A DNA stretch of 64,000 bases from Melastoma dodecandrum (Eukaryota; Streptophyta; Magnoliopsida; Myrtales; Melastomataceae), in NCBI GenBank assembly GCA_029817715.1, contig JARUPY010000539.1:4377501-4441500 (forward strand), written 5' to 3'. The notes under the pieces were generated by a model. The model did no database searches, was not told the origin of the DNA, and saw nothing but the letters and a program-made list of their open reading frames with translations. A program made the translations under genes and the position numbers. Of the stretch, positions 37,850-49,656 are shown piece after piece; the stretch's first letter is position 1; each line of letters opens with the position of its first letter.

Positions 37850-39880
37850 TAATGTATGATTGGACGTTATCATCAGGAGCAAAATGGATCTGGTCGAGAA
37901 GAGGTAATGGCATGCAAGAACTTCTGACGTTTGTTGTAGAAGAAATATCGTGTACCTTTCAATACTTTGCAGACAAGCATCGGATAAGCCAAATCCAAAG
38001 AGGTCGGAGTCATGTTTATCAAAACAAGTGCGGAAGAAGCATTCAGTATCCAGGATGGAAAGTGAATCAAATATTGCATTTGATGGATGAAGAGGGGGTT
38101 GATTTTGAATTGAGACTTTTGCAGCCTCTTCTTGGGAGATTGCAGCTGCGTTGACAGGGATGGAGACACTTTCTTCTGCGAAGCAAGAGGACATGGTCGA
38201 AGTGAAGTGGAAGCCAACGTCCAACTCTTCGCAGTCGGAGAACCAAGGTGGAGGCTGTGCTTGCTAGGACCTTTCCACGTGTGCATAAATTAGAATATCA
38301 GAGTTATTGGTTTCATCTCTTTTTGTATGATCGCCAAAAGTCACGAAAATCCCGATCCCAGTTCCGGCTCGGCAATTTTGTGCAGATGAAGGTTTCTACT
38401 TATGGAGTGTTGTATACATGGAAGGAAGATTATTGTCACGGCAGAAGCTGCAGTACTAGTGCTAAAGAATGTTTTAAGACTTCAATAAGGATCGGAATAC
38501 GTTCGAAACCCTGATGGTCAAGGGATACTGATGTCAGGAAGTATGTCCATGGCTGTCTCCATACAACTTAACTCGCAGCGTGAGGTAAATCAGTACCAAA
38601 GATCCTATAATAGACCTGCAGCCAATGAAGATTACTAGCCCTTAGCAGATTAAGGGCAAGAGAAATGTAAACAACGAACATGTTAATGAGAATTATAAGA
38701 AGAAGGTGGGATTGAGAACTTAGAACTTACAAGACTGAGAAAAGGATGACGACCTTTCGGGAATCAAACGACGCGGCTCGCTTGTATTTCCTCCATTTGT
38801 TGTTTGAGGAATCGGTCACCTTCTCAGCTGCAGGTTTTTCTGCATACTCCCAGTATCAGAAGATCTATCACATGACAATGCTGAAGATACAGACAGCAAC
38901 GGTAGAGAAAAGCCGATCAACACAGAGAATTTGGCCTGTATTGCTGGTGTTGCTCCTGTACTAATTTTGAATTCACTCGGCCCTCCTTGGAGAAAACAAA
39001 TATCGGCAGACACAGGAACCAACTGACGCCCAGGGAAATGAGACAAGAGGATCGACTAGTTTTTACCTGTTTTCAAGCTTGTCTGTCTCTGAAATACCTT
39101 CAGCATATTCTGTGAAGAAAGGCCTCTCAGCGATGCCAGCCAAAACATTTTTCAGACAATTAACAAAGCAATGTGGTGAACTTACCGTGGGAAGATTGTC
39201 AACATTGCTTCCGTGATGCTCGCCTCTGCATCCAGCAGCCTGAGAACAGCTTTCCGGCACAATGTCCAGGACTATGCAGTGAGAGTAATCCTCACCTGCT
39301 TTTTCCAATTCGACCTTAATGCAGTCATCATTGCACGCAGCAGAGTCCAAGCGACCACTGTCTCTGCTCTGTTCTACCACTTCCACTAAACAAAGAACAG
39401 CTCGCGCTTCGACATCGTCCTCGCTGCATGAATCTCTGCCCTGGGTCGTGAAATCACACCCATAAAATATACCAGCAGCCTCAATAACAACAACAAAACT
39501 GCAGATACAAGAACCGTATGCATAAACTAATCCTCCCAGCAAAAGAACAACATCTCTTATCCAATCATTCCAACTGATCCAAAAGAAAAAAAAAACCAGA
39601 AACACCCTGTTTGAACTGAAGCAATATCCAACAAGTTCCAAGTCACCTCACCTCCTGCTGGTGCAGTGTCTGGAGGGCCATCGTTATCCCCTTCGGGGCA
39701 TTCAAGGCTCAGAACAGGACCACGGAGAGTTAAGCAGACGGAGGGAAGGTCGAGTCTTTGGAGGTGGGGTTGGATTAAGATGGAGCCATGGCAGCAGGAG
39801 AGAAAGGTCAGTCTCGGAACATGGAAAATCTCGAGGAAGTTGATGACTTATCGGAGCCTTTCGGACAACCGCCGATGAAG
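37850..39880 (-). CDS. Tentative multi-exon gene of unknown function
   Basis: Not recognised. Read on the minus strand, several open segments are bounded by plausible splice sites. They include one ending near 39660 (LECPEGDNDGPPDTAPAG), an acidic, Cys-containing segment about 39486-39186 (SEDDVEARAVLCLVEVVEQS, donor GTAAGT), a short one around 39090-39065, one about 38992-38822, and one about 38280-37850 (TMSSCFAEESVSIPVN, SISQEEAA-like text). The composition looks like a fast-evolving coding sequence rather than random DNA, but no start ATG, complete phase path or domain could be established. It could be a real lineage-specific protein, a decayed gene, or chance. Confidence 0.3.
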
Positions 39881-40203
39881 TGAAATGGCTAAGAGAAAAC
39901 GACGCTTCCAGGCTAAAAATTCCGGGTCGTTCTAATTTTTTCTTTTAATCATCTCAGAAATTATGTTCGTCCAAAAGTAAAGTTAGGATTAAGACTTGAA
40001 AAAGATTAGTGGAAGAGTAATTTTGTTGTACTAAGAAAAGAAGAAACAGGAGTAAGAATATTTTTTTTTGTTGAATGCACGTGAACGACAGCGCTTTAAA
40101 ACGAAAGGGACGACGAATCCACCACACTATGATGAAAAAAAGTCCAAACAAAATGAAACAACAGGCAGGCTAGTCACGGGTGGTTTGTTCTCTTTTCTCG
40201 GCT

Positions 40204-40912
40204 GAGTTTTGTTCCATAACGACGTCATTTGGCGAAATATTTCGTCAAATGACGCAGTTTGAAAAATATTTCGCGAACTGTAAGGCCGACTTTGGTCCTC
40301 AAGGAAAAGGCCGACTTCGGTTTTGGCGAATGGAAGTCGGCCTTACAAAGGCCGACTTCACCACACTTAGAAAAAATTTTAGCAAACGAAGTCTGGGACG
40401 CTGCATGAAGGAAGTCGGCCTTTGTAAGGCCGACATCGGTTTTGGGGAATGAAAGTCGGCCTTATAAAGGCTGACTTCCTTAATTTTTTTTTTTATATCC
40501 TCAATTTTCTTTTGTCTTTGAATGGGAAGTCGGCCGCCTTTGTAAGGCCGACTTCCCTTTAGGTTTTTTTTTTTTAATTTAAAAGAAAAAAAAAGATAAT
40601 CGAGGAAGTCGGCCTTTGTAAGGCCGACTTTCATTCCCCAAAATCGAAGTCGGCCTTACAAAGGCCGACTTCCTTCATGTAGTGTCCCAGACTTCGTTTG
40701 CTAAAATTTTTTCTAAGTGTGGTGAAGTCGGCCTTTGTAAGGCCGACTTCCATTCGCCAAAACCAAAGTCGGCCTTACAAAGGCCGACTTCCTTGATGAC
40801 CAAAGTCGGCCTTTGTAAGGCTGACTTTGATAGGTTAGTTCGCGAATTATTTTCGTTAGTACGTCATTTGGCGAAATATTTCGCCAAATGACGTCATTAT
40901 GGAACAAAACTC
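40204..40912. mobile_element. Multi-palindromic fold-back element, about 0.7 kb
   Basis: The two ends are long inverted repeats: GAGTTTTGTTCCATAA on the left and TTATGGAACAAAACTC on the right. Each is followed inward by its own small palindrome (gtcatttggcgaaatatttcg and its mirror). The interior contains about a dozen copies of AAGTCGGCCTTTGTAAGGCC or its complement arranged as nested hairpins around a poly-T/poly-A centre near 40560-40590. The left arm (about 40204-40550) mirrors the right arm (about 40590-40912). Flanks ttctcggct and tcctcggct could be a 9-bp target-site duplication with one mismatch, as in Mutator-like elements. No coding capacity. Confidence 0.8.
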
Positions 40913-40999
40913 CTCCTCGGCTTGTCATGTAATTGGGAGATATCTTTGCAATTCTAAAATTCGTAAAAAAAAATGCACGTAATTTAAAACTTTTTAATG

Positions 41000-42035
41000 G
41001 AAAATTAAATGTTATTTAAAATTTGTATTTTCCGAATTCAATGGTATCAATTATTGGAATTTTTTTAACTTAGTTATTATTATTACATTATCCCATGAAA
41101 CAAAATATCACGATCGTGTTTTTTCACCTGAACAGAGCAAGTCTTCCTGACACCGGAGGCCGCGCCGCCGCCGCCGATCCGGAGAACTTAGTCGACCCAA
41201 CCCTGATCCGTATGTTTTCTTCGTCGTTCTCTTGAAGTCGAATTCTTTCCAGGGTTGTGGTTTGGTTTGTGACCCGCCGAATGGGACTCTGAGAACTGTT
41301 TCCGATATTTCTCTATCCCTTTTCGCCTGCAAGGAACCAAACCCAGATACTCATCTGCGGTGATATTCGATTTTCATTGAGCGAGGAAGTTTCTTTTGGG
41401 GGAAAGATTCGGTCTTTAGTCACTTTTTTGTGTTGTCTGTTGTTGATCTGGGATGTTTTTGTAATTACTGTGGTGAAACTTATTTTTACGGTGATAATGT
41501 TAGTTTCTGGGAATTGTATAGTTAGATTTGTTATTTTGATTGCCTATTGTTGCATTTGGATGATCCCTTATTGATTTTTCTTAAGTTTCTTTTGGCATCG
41601 AGTCTGTGGCTTCTTGTTGATGTTTTCGTCCCTGTTGTGGCTCTAGGGCATCTTTTGCAGGATGGTGGCCTTGGGTGTTTTATGATGTGCATACCCTTTT
41701 CGGTTTCAGATACGAACGTTACAAGAGTTAGGTCGAGGATTTTATTCGAAATGTTTGTGTGCATTTAGTGAATGGGCCATGTATGCTGAATTAGTTGCAA
41801 GTTTTGTTTATTGTAGGGGGTGGTTCATGGTATAGCGTTGAACACATGGTTTCCCACTGAAGGCGTCAAAGGTGATCTGTTGCTGGTTTCTTACTTTTGG
41901 GCAACTCAGTTGGCGAATTTTCTGTTTGCTGTGCTGCATTGCCCGAGTCTGAAGTGTTTGTCCATTTAATTTTGAGCAGCTAGATACTTCTCTGGTATCA
42001 CTGCCTTTGTCTTTCCGTGATCATTACTTGTGGTC
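41000..42035 (+). other. Probable 5' leader of the cofactor C gene
   Basis: A GC-rich patch at about 41140-41215 is followed by GT-rich, T-rich DNA without coding content until the cofactor C start. It could be a non-coding first exon plus a leader intron, a common layout for plant housekeeping genes. This is inference from composition only. Confidence 0.3.
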
Positions 42036-43202
42036 ATGGAAGACCACAGTGAAGAAGAAATGCAACGGCAAGGGCCATCTTCCATCCCAAGCTTAGATCC
42101 CTCAATGAAGCTCCTCAGTAACAAGAAACACCAAGCCCTCCTCCAACGTCTCTCCCAGAAAACGGCCACATCTTCATCATCCTCTTCCTCCTCCTCGGTG
42201 ACAGCGGCGGCAACATTCCTCTCCCAGTTTACCTCCCTCAAGTCTGCAATTGAATCCCAACTCTCCAGCGCGGCACCTGAGGATTTGAGCTCTATATCAG
42301 TCTCTATCTCCTCCCTTGAAAATCTCGTTGCTGAGAACTCTTACCATTTGCCTGCTTATGACCTGAGAGCTTGTCTAAAAGCGGTTTCTGAACTGAAAAG
42401 TTCACTGCAGACTGTCTCCTCCGAGGTCGTACCCAAAAAGAAATTTTCCTTCAGGAGGAATAAGCAGTCAGTTTCTAAACCTGATTGCACTGATGTCGGT
42501 GTGAAAACAGTTCAGGCACTGAATTCTGCTGGTCAGTATTCACAGGCTAGTGAAAAGTCGGAATCCAACATAACTCTGAATGGTGGTATGCAGTGTGTGG
42601 ATCAAAATTTGGACAGCTCGAGTTCAGCTGAGATTCCTTTTGCTCAATGCAAGACAAAGGAGAACGAGGATGTGAAATTAGAGGAGTCTCTTGTTAGGAA
42701 CAATGAACGGTTAGGTTTCCGAAACAGGAAAGGAGAGTTACTTGTGATGAATGTGAAGGATCAGGAGGTCGGAGAGTTCACGATGCGCGATCTAGAGTCA
42801 TGTGAGGTGAGGTTAATCGGTTCTGTGAGGACAATATTTGTGCATAGGCTGAGAGACTGTAAGGTTTACACAGGACCTGTTATGGGATCTATTCTTATTG
42901 AGGAGGCAGAAGGGTGCACATTCATTTTTGCTGCCCATCAGATTCGGATTCATGGGGTCAGGTCCAGCGACTTTTACTTGAGGGTTAGAAGCAAGCCTAT
43001 CATTGAGGACTGTACTGGGGTTAGATTTGCGCCGTATTGTTTGAGGTATGACGGGGTGGACGATGATCTGAAAGAGGCTGGATTGAGCAAGGAAACTGGC
43101 AGCTGGGCAATGGTGGATGATTTCAAGTGGCTGAGGGCAGTGCAGTCGCCTAACTGGTCGGTACTGCCGGAGAACCAGCGCATCGAATCGATCGATGCCT
43201 GA
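42036..43202 (+). CDS. TFCC: Tubulin-folding cofactor C (TBCC)
   Basis: Cofactor C acts in the last step of tubulin heterodimer assembly, stimulating GTP hydrolysis by beta-tubulin so that the native dimer is released. The single-exon frame codes 388 residues from the ATG at 42036. The N-terminal half is alpha-helical with a poly-Ser run (about residues 47-55), matching the spectrin-like N-domain of the family. The C-terminal TBCC domain (about residues 230-345) forms a beta-helix and shows GEFTMRDLESCEVRLIGSVR, a downstream GPVMGSILIEEAEGCTFIFA, and HQIRIHGVRSSDFYLRV. In Arabidopsis the orthologue is PORCINO, needed for embryo cell division. No truncation or frameshift is seen. Confidence 0.92.
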   Translation: MEDHSEEEMQRQGPSSIPSLDPSMKLLSNKKHQALLQRLSQKTATSSSSSSSSSVTAAATFLSQFTSLKSAIESQLSSAAPEDLSSISVSISSLENLVAENSYHLPAYDLRACLKAVSELKSSLQTVSSEVVPKKKFSFRRNKQSVSKPDCTDVGVKTVQALNSAGQYSQASEKSESNITLNGGMQCVDQNLDSSSSAEIPFAQCKTKENEDVKLEESLVRNNERLGFRNRKGELLVMNVKDQEVGEFTMRDLESCEVRLIGSVRTIFVHRLRDCKVYTGPVMGSILIEEAEGCTFIFAAHQIRIHGVRSSDFYLRVRSKPIIEDCTGVRFAPYCLRYDGVDDDLKEAGLSKETGSWAMVDDFKWLRAVQSPNWSVLPENQRIESIDA

Positions 43203-44360
43203 AAATTTTGCTCCTGCGGATCAGGTTTCCTTTACTTTTGTTCCATTGCCCTGTATCCATTTGTTTTCAATATCTTACAATTTTTCTCAATTAAGCAATG
43301 ATTTAATGTGTGATAATTCATATTCTAGCGCAGGGGATTGTTTTGATTTGTGCCTGTCTAGAGCACTAGTTAGCGCAAGAAATTTATGCTTTTTTGCGAA
43401 AAGTAGCTTATAATGCTCAGTTAGTTTAGCAGCATCAATGGTGTTTTGTCGAGGTTGAACGTGTAGACTGTGATGAGCTACGAACAAACCGCAGCACTTA
43501 TTTTCCACTTGGTTAGGAGAGATGTCTTAATCTTCATCCCGAAAGGTAAATGGAAGAGTTGTGCTTTGATGGCGAGGGTTTGAATTCGGAGGCGAAGCCA
43601 AAGCTGGTCTGTCGCTAATAAAAGGGTCTGTGAGCAGCTCCCCAGTGAAGGCATGGCATATTCTTTCGACGGTAAGTTATGAATTCGCCTACCTGGTTTG
43701 TCTTTGCGATGATCATCGCTGTTCTTTGCTCGATCTGTGGAGGAGCAAGGGGCGCAAGCCACCCGCGGTACAGGCTAGATCTCCATATCAGCAGTGATAA
43801 GGGCTTTGCATTGGGAGACCCACACGGAGGAAGCGTGTACTACGGTGCTTGACAATCTGGCGGCCGCAAACCCAGAAAAGTGTACTAAAACAAATATCGC
43901 TATGCTGATTCGGCCAGCGTACAACTAAGCTAGTTGTGCAGAGGAGTTGTCGAGCTGATTGCCACTTATGTCTCGTGGTGAGCCTCACTAAAACCGAAAT
44001 CGTATTGAGTTTGGTTCAATAGTTACTTACTAATTTGAATTTGGTCAAGGAGGTTTCGAGTTTGAAATTTTTCCAACTTAGTCATTGTTGGAAGACTCAC
44101 TTGTTATAGTCAATTGTCTCGTGATCGAGTTCGAATTAATCGATTCGATGCTCCGAAAATCGGACGTTTTATTTGGTAAAATTACTCCGACACTAATTCA
44201 ATAGGCGAAAACGACATCGTTTCCACCGTTTACACCCTCACTGTCTTCCCGACTCCCTTCTTCTGATCTAAGGGAAAAGACAACTTCGTTATCTCCAAAA
44301 TCCGCCATAGCCAAAATCACAACTTCCTCCTCCTTCCTTAAACCCTGAAACCCTAAAAGG
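43203..44360. other. Intergenic region before TIC110
   Basis: Contains the cofactor C 3' untranslated region and the TIC110 promoter and leader. Short open frames on the minus strand are not supported as genes. The TIC110 leader (about 44210-44360) is C/T-rich. Confidence 0.5.
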
Positions 44361-47300
44361 ATGCAGTCGACCTTCGTAAGCTCTACCCCACTCTCCCCTC
44401 CCTTCCTCTTCTTCTCCACCGCCCGCCGCCGCCGCCGACACGACAACTATCCGACCGTCCTATGCTCTTCCTCCCCCTCCTCCACCTCTACGCCCGAGGA
44501 AGCCCCTACCCCCTCCTCCAACGTCTTCGGTGAACCGAGGGAACTAAATGCTGTCCAGAACATCGTTAAACCGGTTTGCCACCCCACTACAAGGCTCGTC
44601 GCGTCGATCGTTTTTGTCGCTGGCGCCGTGGCAGCTGGTTATGGAGTCGGGGTTAGGATTGGCGGTGGGGGACCCAAGAGTTTGGCTGCGGTAGGAGGTG
44701 CTGCAGTGGCTGGGGCTGCGGCTGGAGGTGCCGCTTATTATGCGGGGAAGGCTGTGGTTCCTGAGATCGCGGCAGTGGAGCTGAGGAATCACGTGGTGGC
44801 CGCGGGGGGTGGCACTGGGGGGAGTGATGGGGCTGGGATTAAGAAGGAGGATATCTATGAGATTGCCAGAAAGTGAGTTTGAATTCCCTACGCTGATTTT
44901 TATGGGAATGTGTTAATTGTGATGTGAAGATCTTCAGGTGAATCAAGTTGACTTTGAAGTAGAACCATGTGGCAACTGAGCATTCTCGGGAATGATTGTC
45001 ATGTTCTAATGGTTGGAAACAGAAGTGGTCACTGGTGTTGTAACTGTGATGCAGATATGGCGTGAGCAAGGAGGATGAGGCTTTCAATGCTGAACTTTCA
45101 GATATATACCTGAGGTAATGTTAGGATCATTAATACTAATGATAATTTTGGATTTGTGCCTGATGAGGATTTTAAGTTGTTAAAACATATTTTGTTTGGT
45201 TTATTGATTCGGAACTGTATGTGGTTTTAGTAGCTTGTCACATTTGTATCGGTAATGACTTCCTTGAACATTGCACAGTAATTTTGTCCTTCTTAATAGG
45301 TTTGTGACATCAGTGCTTCCGCCCGGTGGCCAAGAGCTGAGGGGCGATGAAGTTGATAAAATAGTAAAGTTTAAGAGTGCTTTGGGTATTGATGATCCAG
45401 ATGCAGCAGCAATGCATATTGAGGTAGACCATTATTTCCTGAGGCAAGTCCTGAGAGGAATTTTTGCCTCGAGACAATTGAGTTTTCATGTCTATCTCCA
45501 GATTGGCAGGCGGAGCTTCAGGCAAAGGTTGGAAACAGGAGATCGTGAAGCAGAAGCAGAGCAGCGCCGGGTATGTTTGCTACTTTCATTCAAGTTACTG
45601 GACTTGATTAATTATCAAAATGTAGATAATCTTTTGCTTATTTAACTTCTCTGGGTGTAGGCTTTCCAAAAGCTTATCTACGTTTCCACTCTTGTGTTTG
45701 GGTATGCATCAAATTTTCTTCTACCTTGGAAGCGTGTATTCAAAATTACCGATTCCCAGGTGTTTACTTATCTTATTTGTTGTCCTGTAACTTTTGAAAT
45801 CTCGGATGGCATTCTTTTGATTATGTTGATAGTTGTTTTCAGTAACCTAGTCATAAGAATTCCCTACCCTCCTCTTTTCAGGTTGAGGTTGCAATACGTG
45901 ATAATGCCCAGAGGTTGTACGCATCAAAGCTGAAGACAGTTGGAAGAGGTCCATGTTACCTTTTTTACTTATCAGCATGATATATGTCAGAATACTTATT
46001 TGTACGATTGGCTAAGAAAGGATCTGTTAGTTTGTGGTGTGATCTTTCCCCTTAACTCCTACCAAAGGGGCTTTGTTTCATTGTCTAACTTTGAATTGTA
46101 TGACAGATCTTAATGCCGAGTTGCTTGAGAGTCTCCGAGAAGCACAGCTCATGTATCGGCTCTCTGATGAGGTGGGTTGTGGTTTATTCCTCATGCACAA
46201 AAACTGCCCCACTGTGATTTTTTTTTATGAGAACATGCTCTTAGCTTTTGTTTGCAGTTAGCTGCAGACTTGTTTAAGGGCCACACGAGGAAATTGGTTG
46301 AAGACAACATCTCATCTGCTCTTAATATACTCAAGTCCAGGACAAGGGCAGCGTAGGTTCTCGATCCCATGTAGTGCCATTGATTCTACCATAATACTTC
46401 AATTCTTTTAATTCTTCAAAAAAAAATGCAATTCCTTTTTTATGACCATTATATCACATGATGGTACATTGTAGCAGTGGAGTTGCTCAAGCCGTACTAG
46501 AGCTTGATAAGGTACTATCCTTCAACAATTCATTGATCACTTTGAAAGCACATCCAAATGCAGACCGCTTTGCTCCAGGAGTTGGCCCAGTTTCTTTGAT
46601 AGGTAAGTAGTTTTTAAAGATGGCGGACATTCTCAATCTTGATCTCTTACTTGGATATCATAACTTTTATAATTTGGTTATAATAGGCGGGGAGTATGAC
46701 AGTGACCGGAAGATGGAAGATCTGAAGCTACTTTATCGATCATACCTATCAGATTCTTTGTCAAGTGGTCGCATGGAAGAAAGCAAGGTGAAAATATGCC
46801 AGTTTTTATCTTCTTTGTACATCTCTCTTGACTGTTGACTGTTGCACATTTATGCCTTCTCTTCTGATTTCTCTTTGAACTGCATTGCTTTATTTGTCTT
46901 CACAGCTTGATGCTTTGAGTCAGCTAAGAAATATTTTTGGCTTGGGAAAACGTGAAGCTGCAGCTATTAAGCTCGATGTAACCTCGAAGGTGTATCGTAG
47001 GCATCTCGCCCAAGCCGTCTCTGGTGGAGATTTGGAGGCTGCTGATAGCAAAGCTGCTTTCCTTCAGCGGCTCTGTGAAGAATTACATTTTGACCCCCAG
47101 AAGGCTGGCGAGATTCATGAAGGTAGTTTTCTGAGGTTATTTCACTAGTTATGCTATACATGGAATTTTTTTTGACATGGATATTAGTGAACTTGGTTTA
47201 TTTTGAGTAAATGTACTTACGAGATCTCTTTCTGAACTCAGAAATTTATCGGCAGAAGCTACAGCAGTGTGTTGGTAGTGGGGAATTGAGTGAAGAAGAT

Positions 47301-49656
47301 GTTAAAGCTTTGCTCCGTTTACGCGTTATGCTCTGCATTCCTCAGCAGACAGTTGAAGCTGCCCATTCCAGTATATGTGGTAGCTTGTTTGAGAAGGTGA
47401 TTTTAAAATTTCTCCCTCTTATTATTTATAGTTCTTATGTTAAATAAATAGTTTGGTCATCGGGTGGATAAGGACGTAACTGAGCCGTATGATCCCCCTT
47501 TACTTGTCCAAATCATTATATTGAACAAAAGGCTCATTGGTCAAGACATGTTGACCTATTTTACTTTGATTTTTCCGATGAATGTTCGTAGAGATCTGAA
47601 AAATTTATTAATGTGCAAAAAGGGTTGAAAATTCTGGTACATATTTCCATTCATTTTTTACATTAATTCTACTGGTCAATGTGCTCCGCTTGTTTAAACA
47701 GGTTGTCAAAGAGGCCATTGCGTCGGGTGTTGATGGATATGATGCTGATGTGAAGAATTCTGTGAGAAAAGCTGCTCATGGTTTGCGGTTAACGCGGGAG
47801 GCCGCCATGTCAATTGCAAGCAAAGCAGTGAGTATATGATTGCTTTGTTGTTGTGGCTAAATTTGAGTACGGAATTCTTTGTTTTTGAGGGTTAGAGCAT
47901 TTTAGAAATGTGTTTTCTTTTTCATGACAAACTTCACTGGTACAGAATATAGAAATTGTTCATGTGCATTTTCCTCTCCTCACTTTTTTCCTCCTTGACA
48001 ATAAAAGAATGTAAGATCTCTTTAATCCATATCTTTTATGGAAATCCACGAATGATGAATGAACATTTGGGAATCCTAATCAACAACTTACAGGCAATAA
48101 ATGTATTAGTTTGATTGACCTTAAGTGAATTGATTATGCTTTACACGTCATTGTAATCCAGGTCAGGACGATTTTCATCAACTTTGTTAAACGAGCACGT
48201 GCTGCTCAGAACCGTACAGAATCTGCTAAGGAGTTGAAGAAGATGATTGCCTTTAATACCTTAGTTGTCACAGAATTGGTTGCAGATATAAAGGGAGAAT
48301 CTACCGAAACAAAAGCAGAGGACGATGTTAAAGAAGTAAAACAACAGGAAGAAGAAGATGATGAAGGATGGGAGTCTATTCAGTCGCTTAAAAAGATAAG
48401 GCCGAGCAAAGAACTCGCAGCGAAGATGGGAAAACAAGGCCAGACTGAGATAACCTTGAAGGATGATCTACCAGAAAGGGATCGAATGGATCTGTACAAA
48501 ACTTATCTGTTGTTCTGTTTGACAGGCGAAGTCACGAGAATTGGGTTTGGAGCAGAAATAACAACGAAAAGGGATGATTCTGAATTCGTTCTTCTAAACC
48601 AGCTTGGTGGGATCCTTGGCTTGACTCAGAAAGAGATCGTGGATGTCCACCGGGGTCTTGCCGAGCAGGCGTTTAGACAACAGGCTGAGATTATCTTAGC
48701 TGATGGACAGTTGACAAAAGCAAGGGTTGAGCAATTAAATGATTTGCAGCAGAAAGTTGGGTTACCCCAACAGTATGCCCAAAAAGTGATTAAGAATATC
48801 ACGACAACGAAAATGGCCGCTGCGATAGAAACTGCTGTGAGTCAAGGCAGGCTAAACATAAAGCAGCTGAGGGAACTGAAGGAATCAGGTGTAGACTTAG
48901 ACAGCATGATTTCGGAAAGCCTAAGGGAAAGTCTCTTCAAGAAAACTGTTGACGAGATGTTCTCTGCGGGCACTGGTGAGTTCGACGACAAGGAAGTTTA
49001 CACAAAAATTCCAGCAGACTTGAAAATTAATGTTGAGAAAGCGAGGCTGGTAGTTCAGGAGCTTGCAAAAAATCGATTATCGAATTCTCTAATCCAGGCC
49101 GTTGCCTTGTTAAGACAAAGAAACCGTCAGGGAGTGGTATGTGCCTCAGCAATTCTGTTATTCTGGCTTTCTGATTCCTTTGTCTATGGGATAAATAAAT
49201 GAACTATAAATTTCAATTCGTCATTAAAGAAGCCAGTTAGTCTGGACATGCTCAAGAACTGGGAGATTAATCCACTTCTAAACCTGTAGGAAGAGGATTT
49301 ACATGATACCTGCGTGCTTTCAGCTGCATGCAGTTGTTGCATCAGCTGCCTGTAAATCCTTTGCTTAATTTTGTGCATAGTCTCAATGTTGATTCTTCTG
49401 ATGATTTTGGCAGGTGTCCTCTCTCAATGACTTACTGGCTTGTGACAAAGCAGTGCCTTCCGAGCCCCTATCATGGGATGTGCAAGAGGAGCTAGCGGAT
49501 CTATTCGCCATTTATGCAGGAAGTGACCCATCCGCTGATAGTCTGTCAAGACTGCAATACTTGCTCGGCATATCCGAGTCGACGGCTGCAACCCTTAGAG
49601 AGATGGGAGATAAAGCTGTTCCGCTCACCTCAGAGGAGCAAGAGTTTGTATTCTGA
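44361..49656 (+). CDS. TIC110: TIC110, chloroplast inner-envelope import protein
   Basis: Component of the chloroplast inner-membrane translocon that recruits stromal chaperones (Hsp93, Cpn60). Fifteen exons by eye start at 44361, 45055, 45300, 45502, 45661, 45882, 46107, 46258, 46475, 46687, 46906, 47242, 47702, 48162 and 49414, summing to 1011 residues, the usual length. The N-terminus is a Ser/Arg-rich transit peptide. Two hydrophobic segments near residues 80-130 (LVASIVFVAGAVAAGYGVGV, then an Ala/Gly-rich stretch) match the membrane anchor. The rest is helical repeats facing the stroma, including GGQELRGDEVDKIVKFKSAL and, in exon 14, an acidic linker and LNQLGGILGLTQKEIVDVH. The largest exon is 975 bases (48162-49136). 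Intron 3 (45424-45501) is only 78 bases and stop-free in frame. Confidence 0.95.

Noticed and set aside
40204..40912. Regularly repeated palindromic units that might suggest a CRISPR array
   Set aside because: The units alternate orientation, spacers are irregular and themselves mirrored between arms, no cas genes exist, and the window is plant nuclear DNA. A fold-back transposon explains the symmetry.
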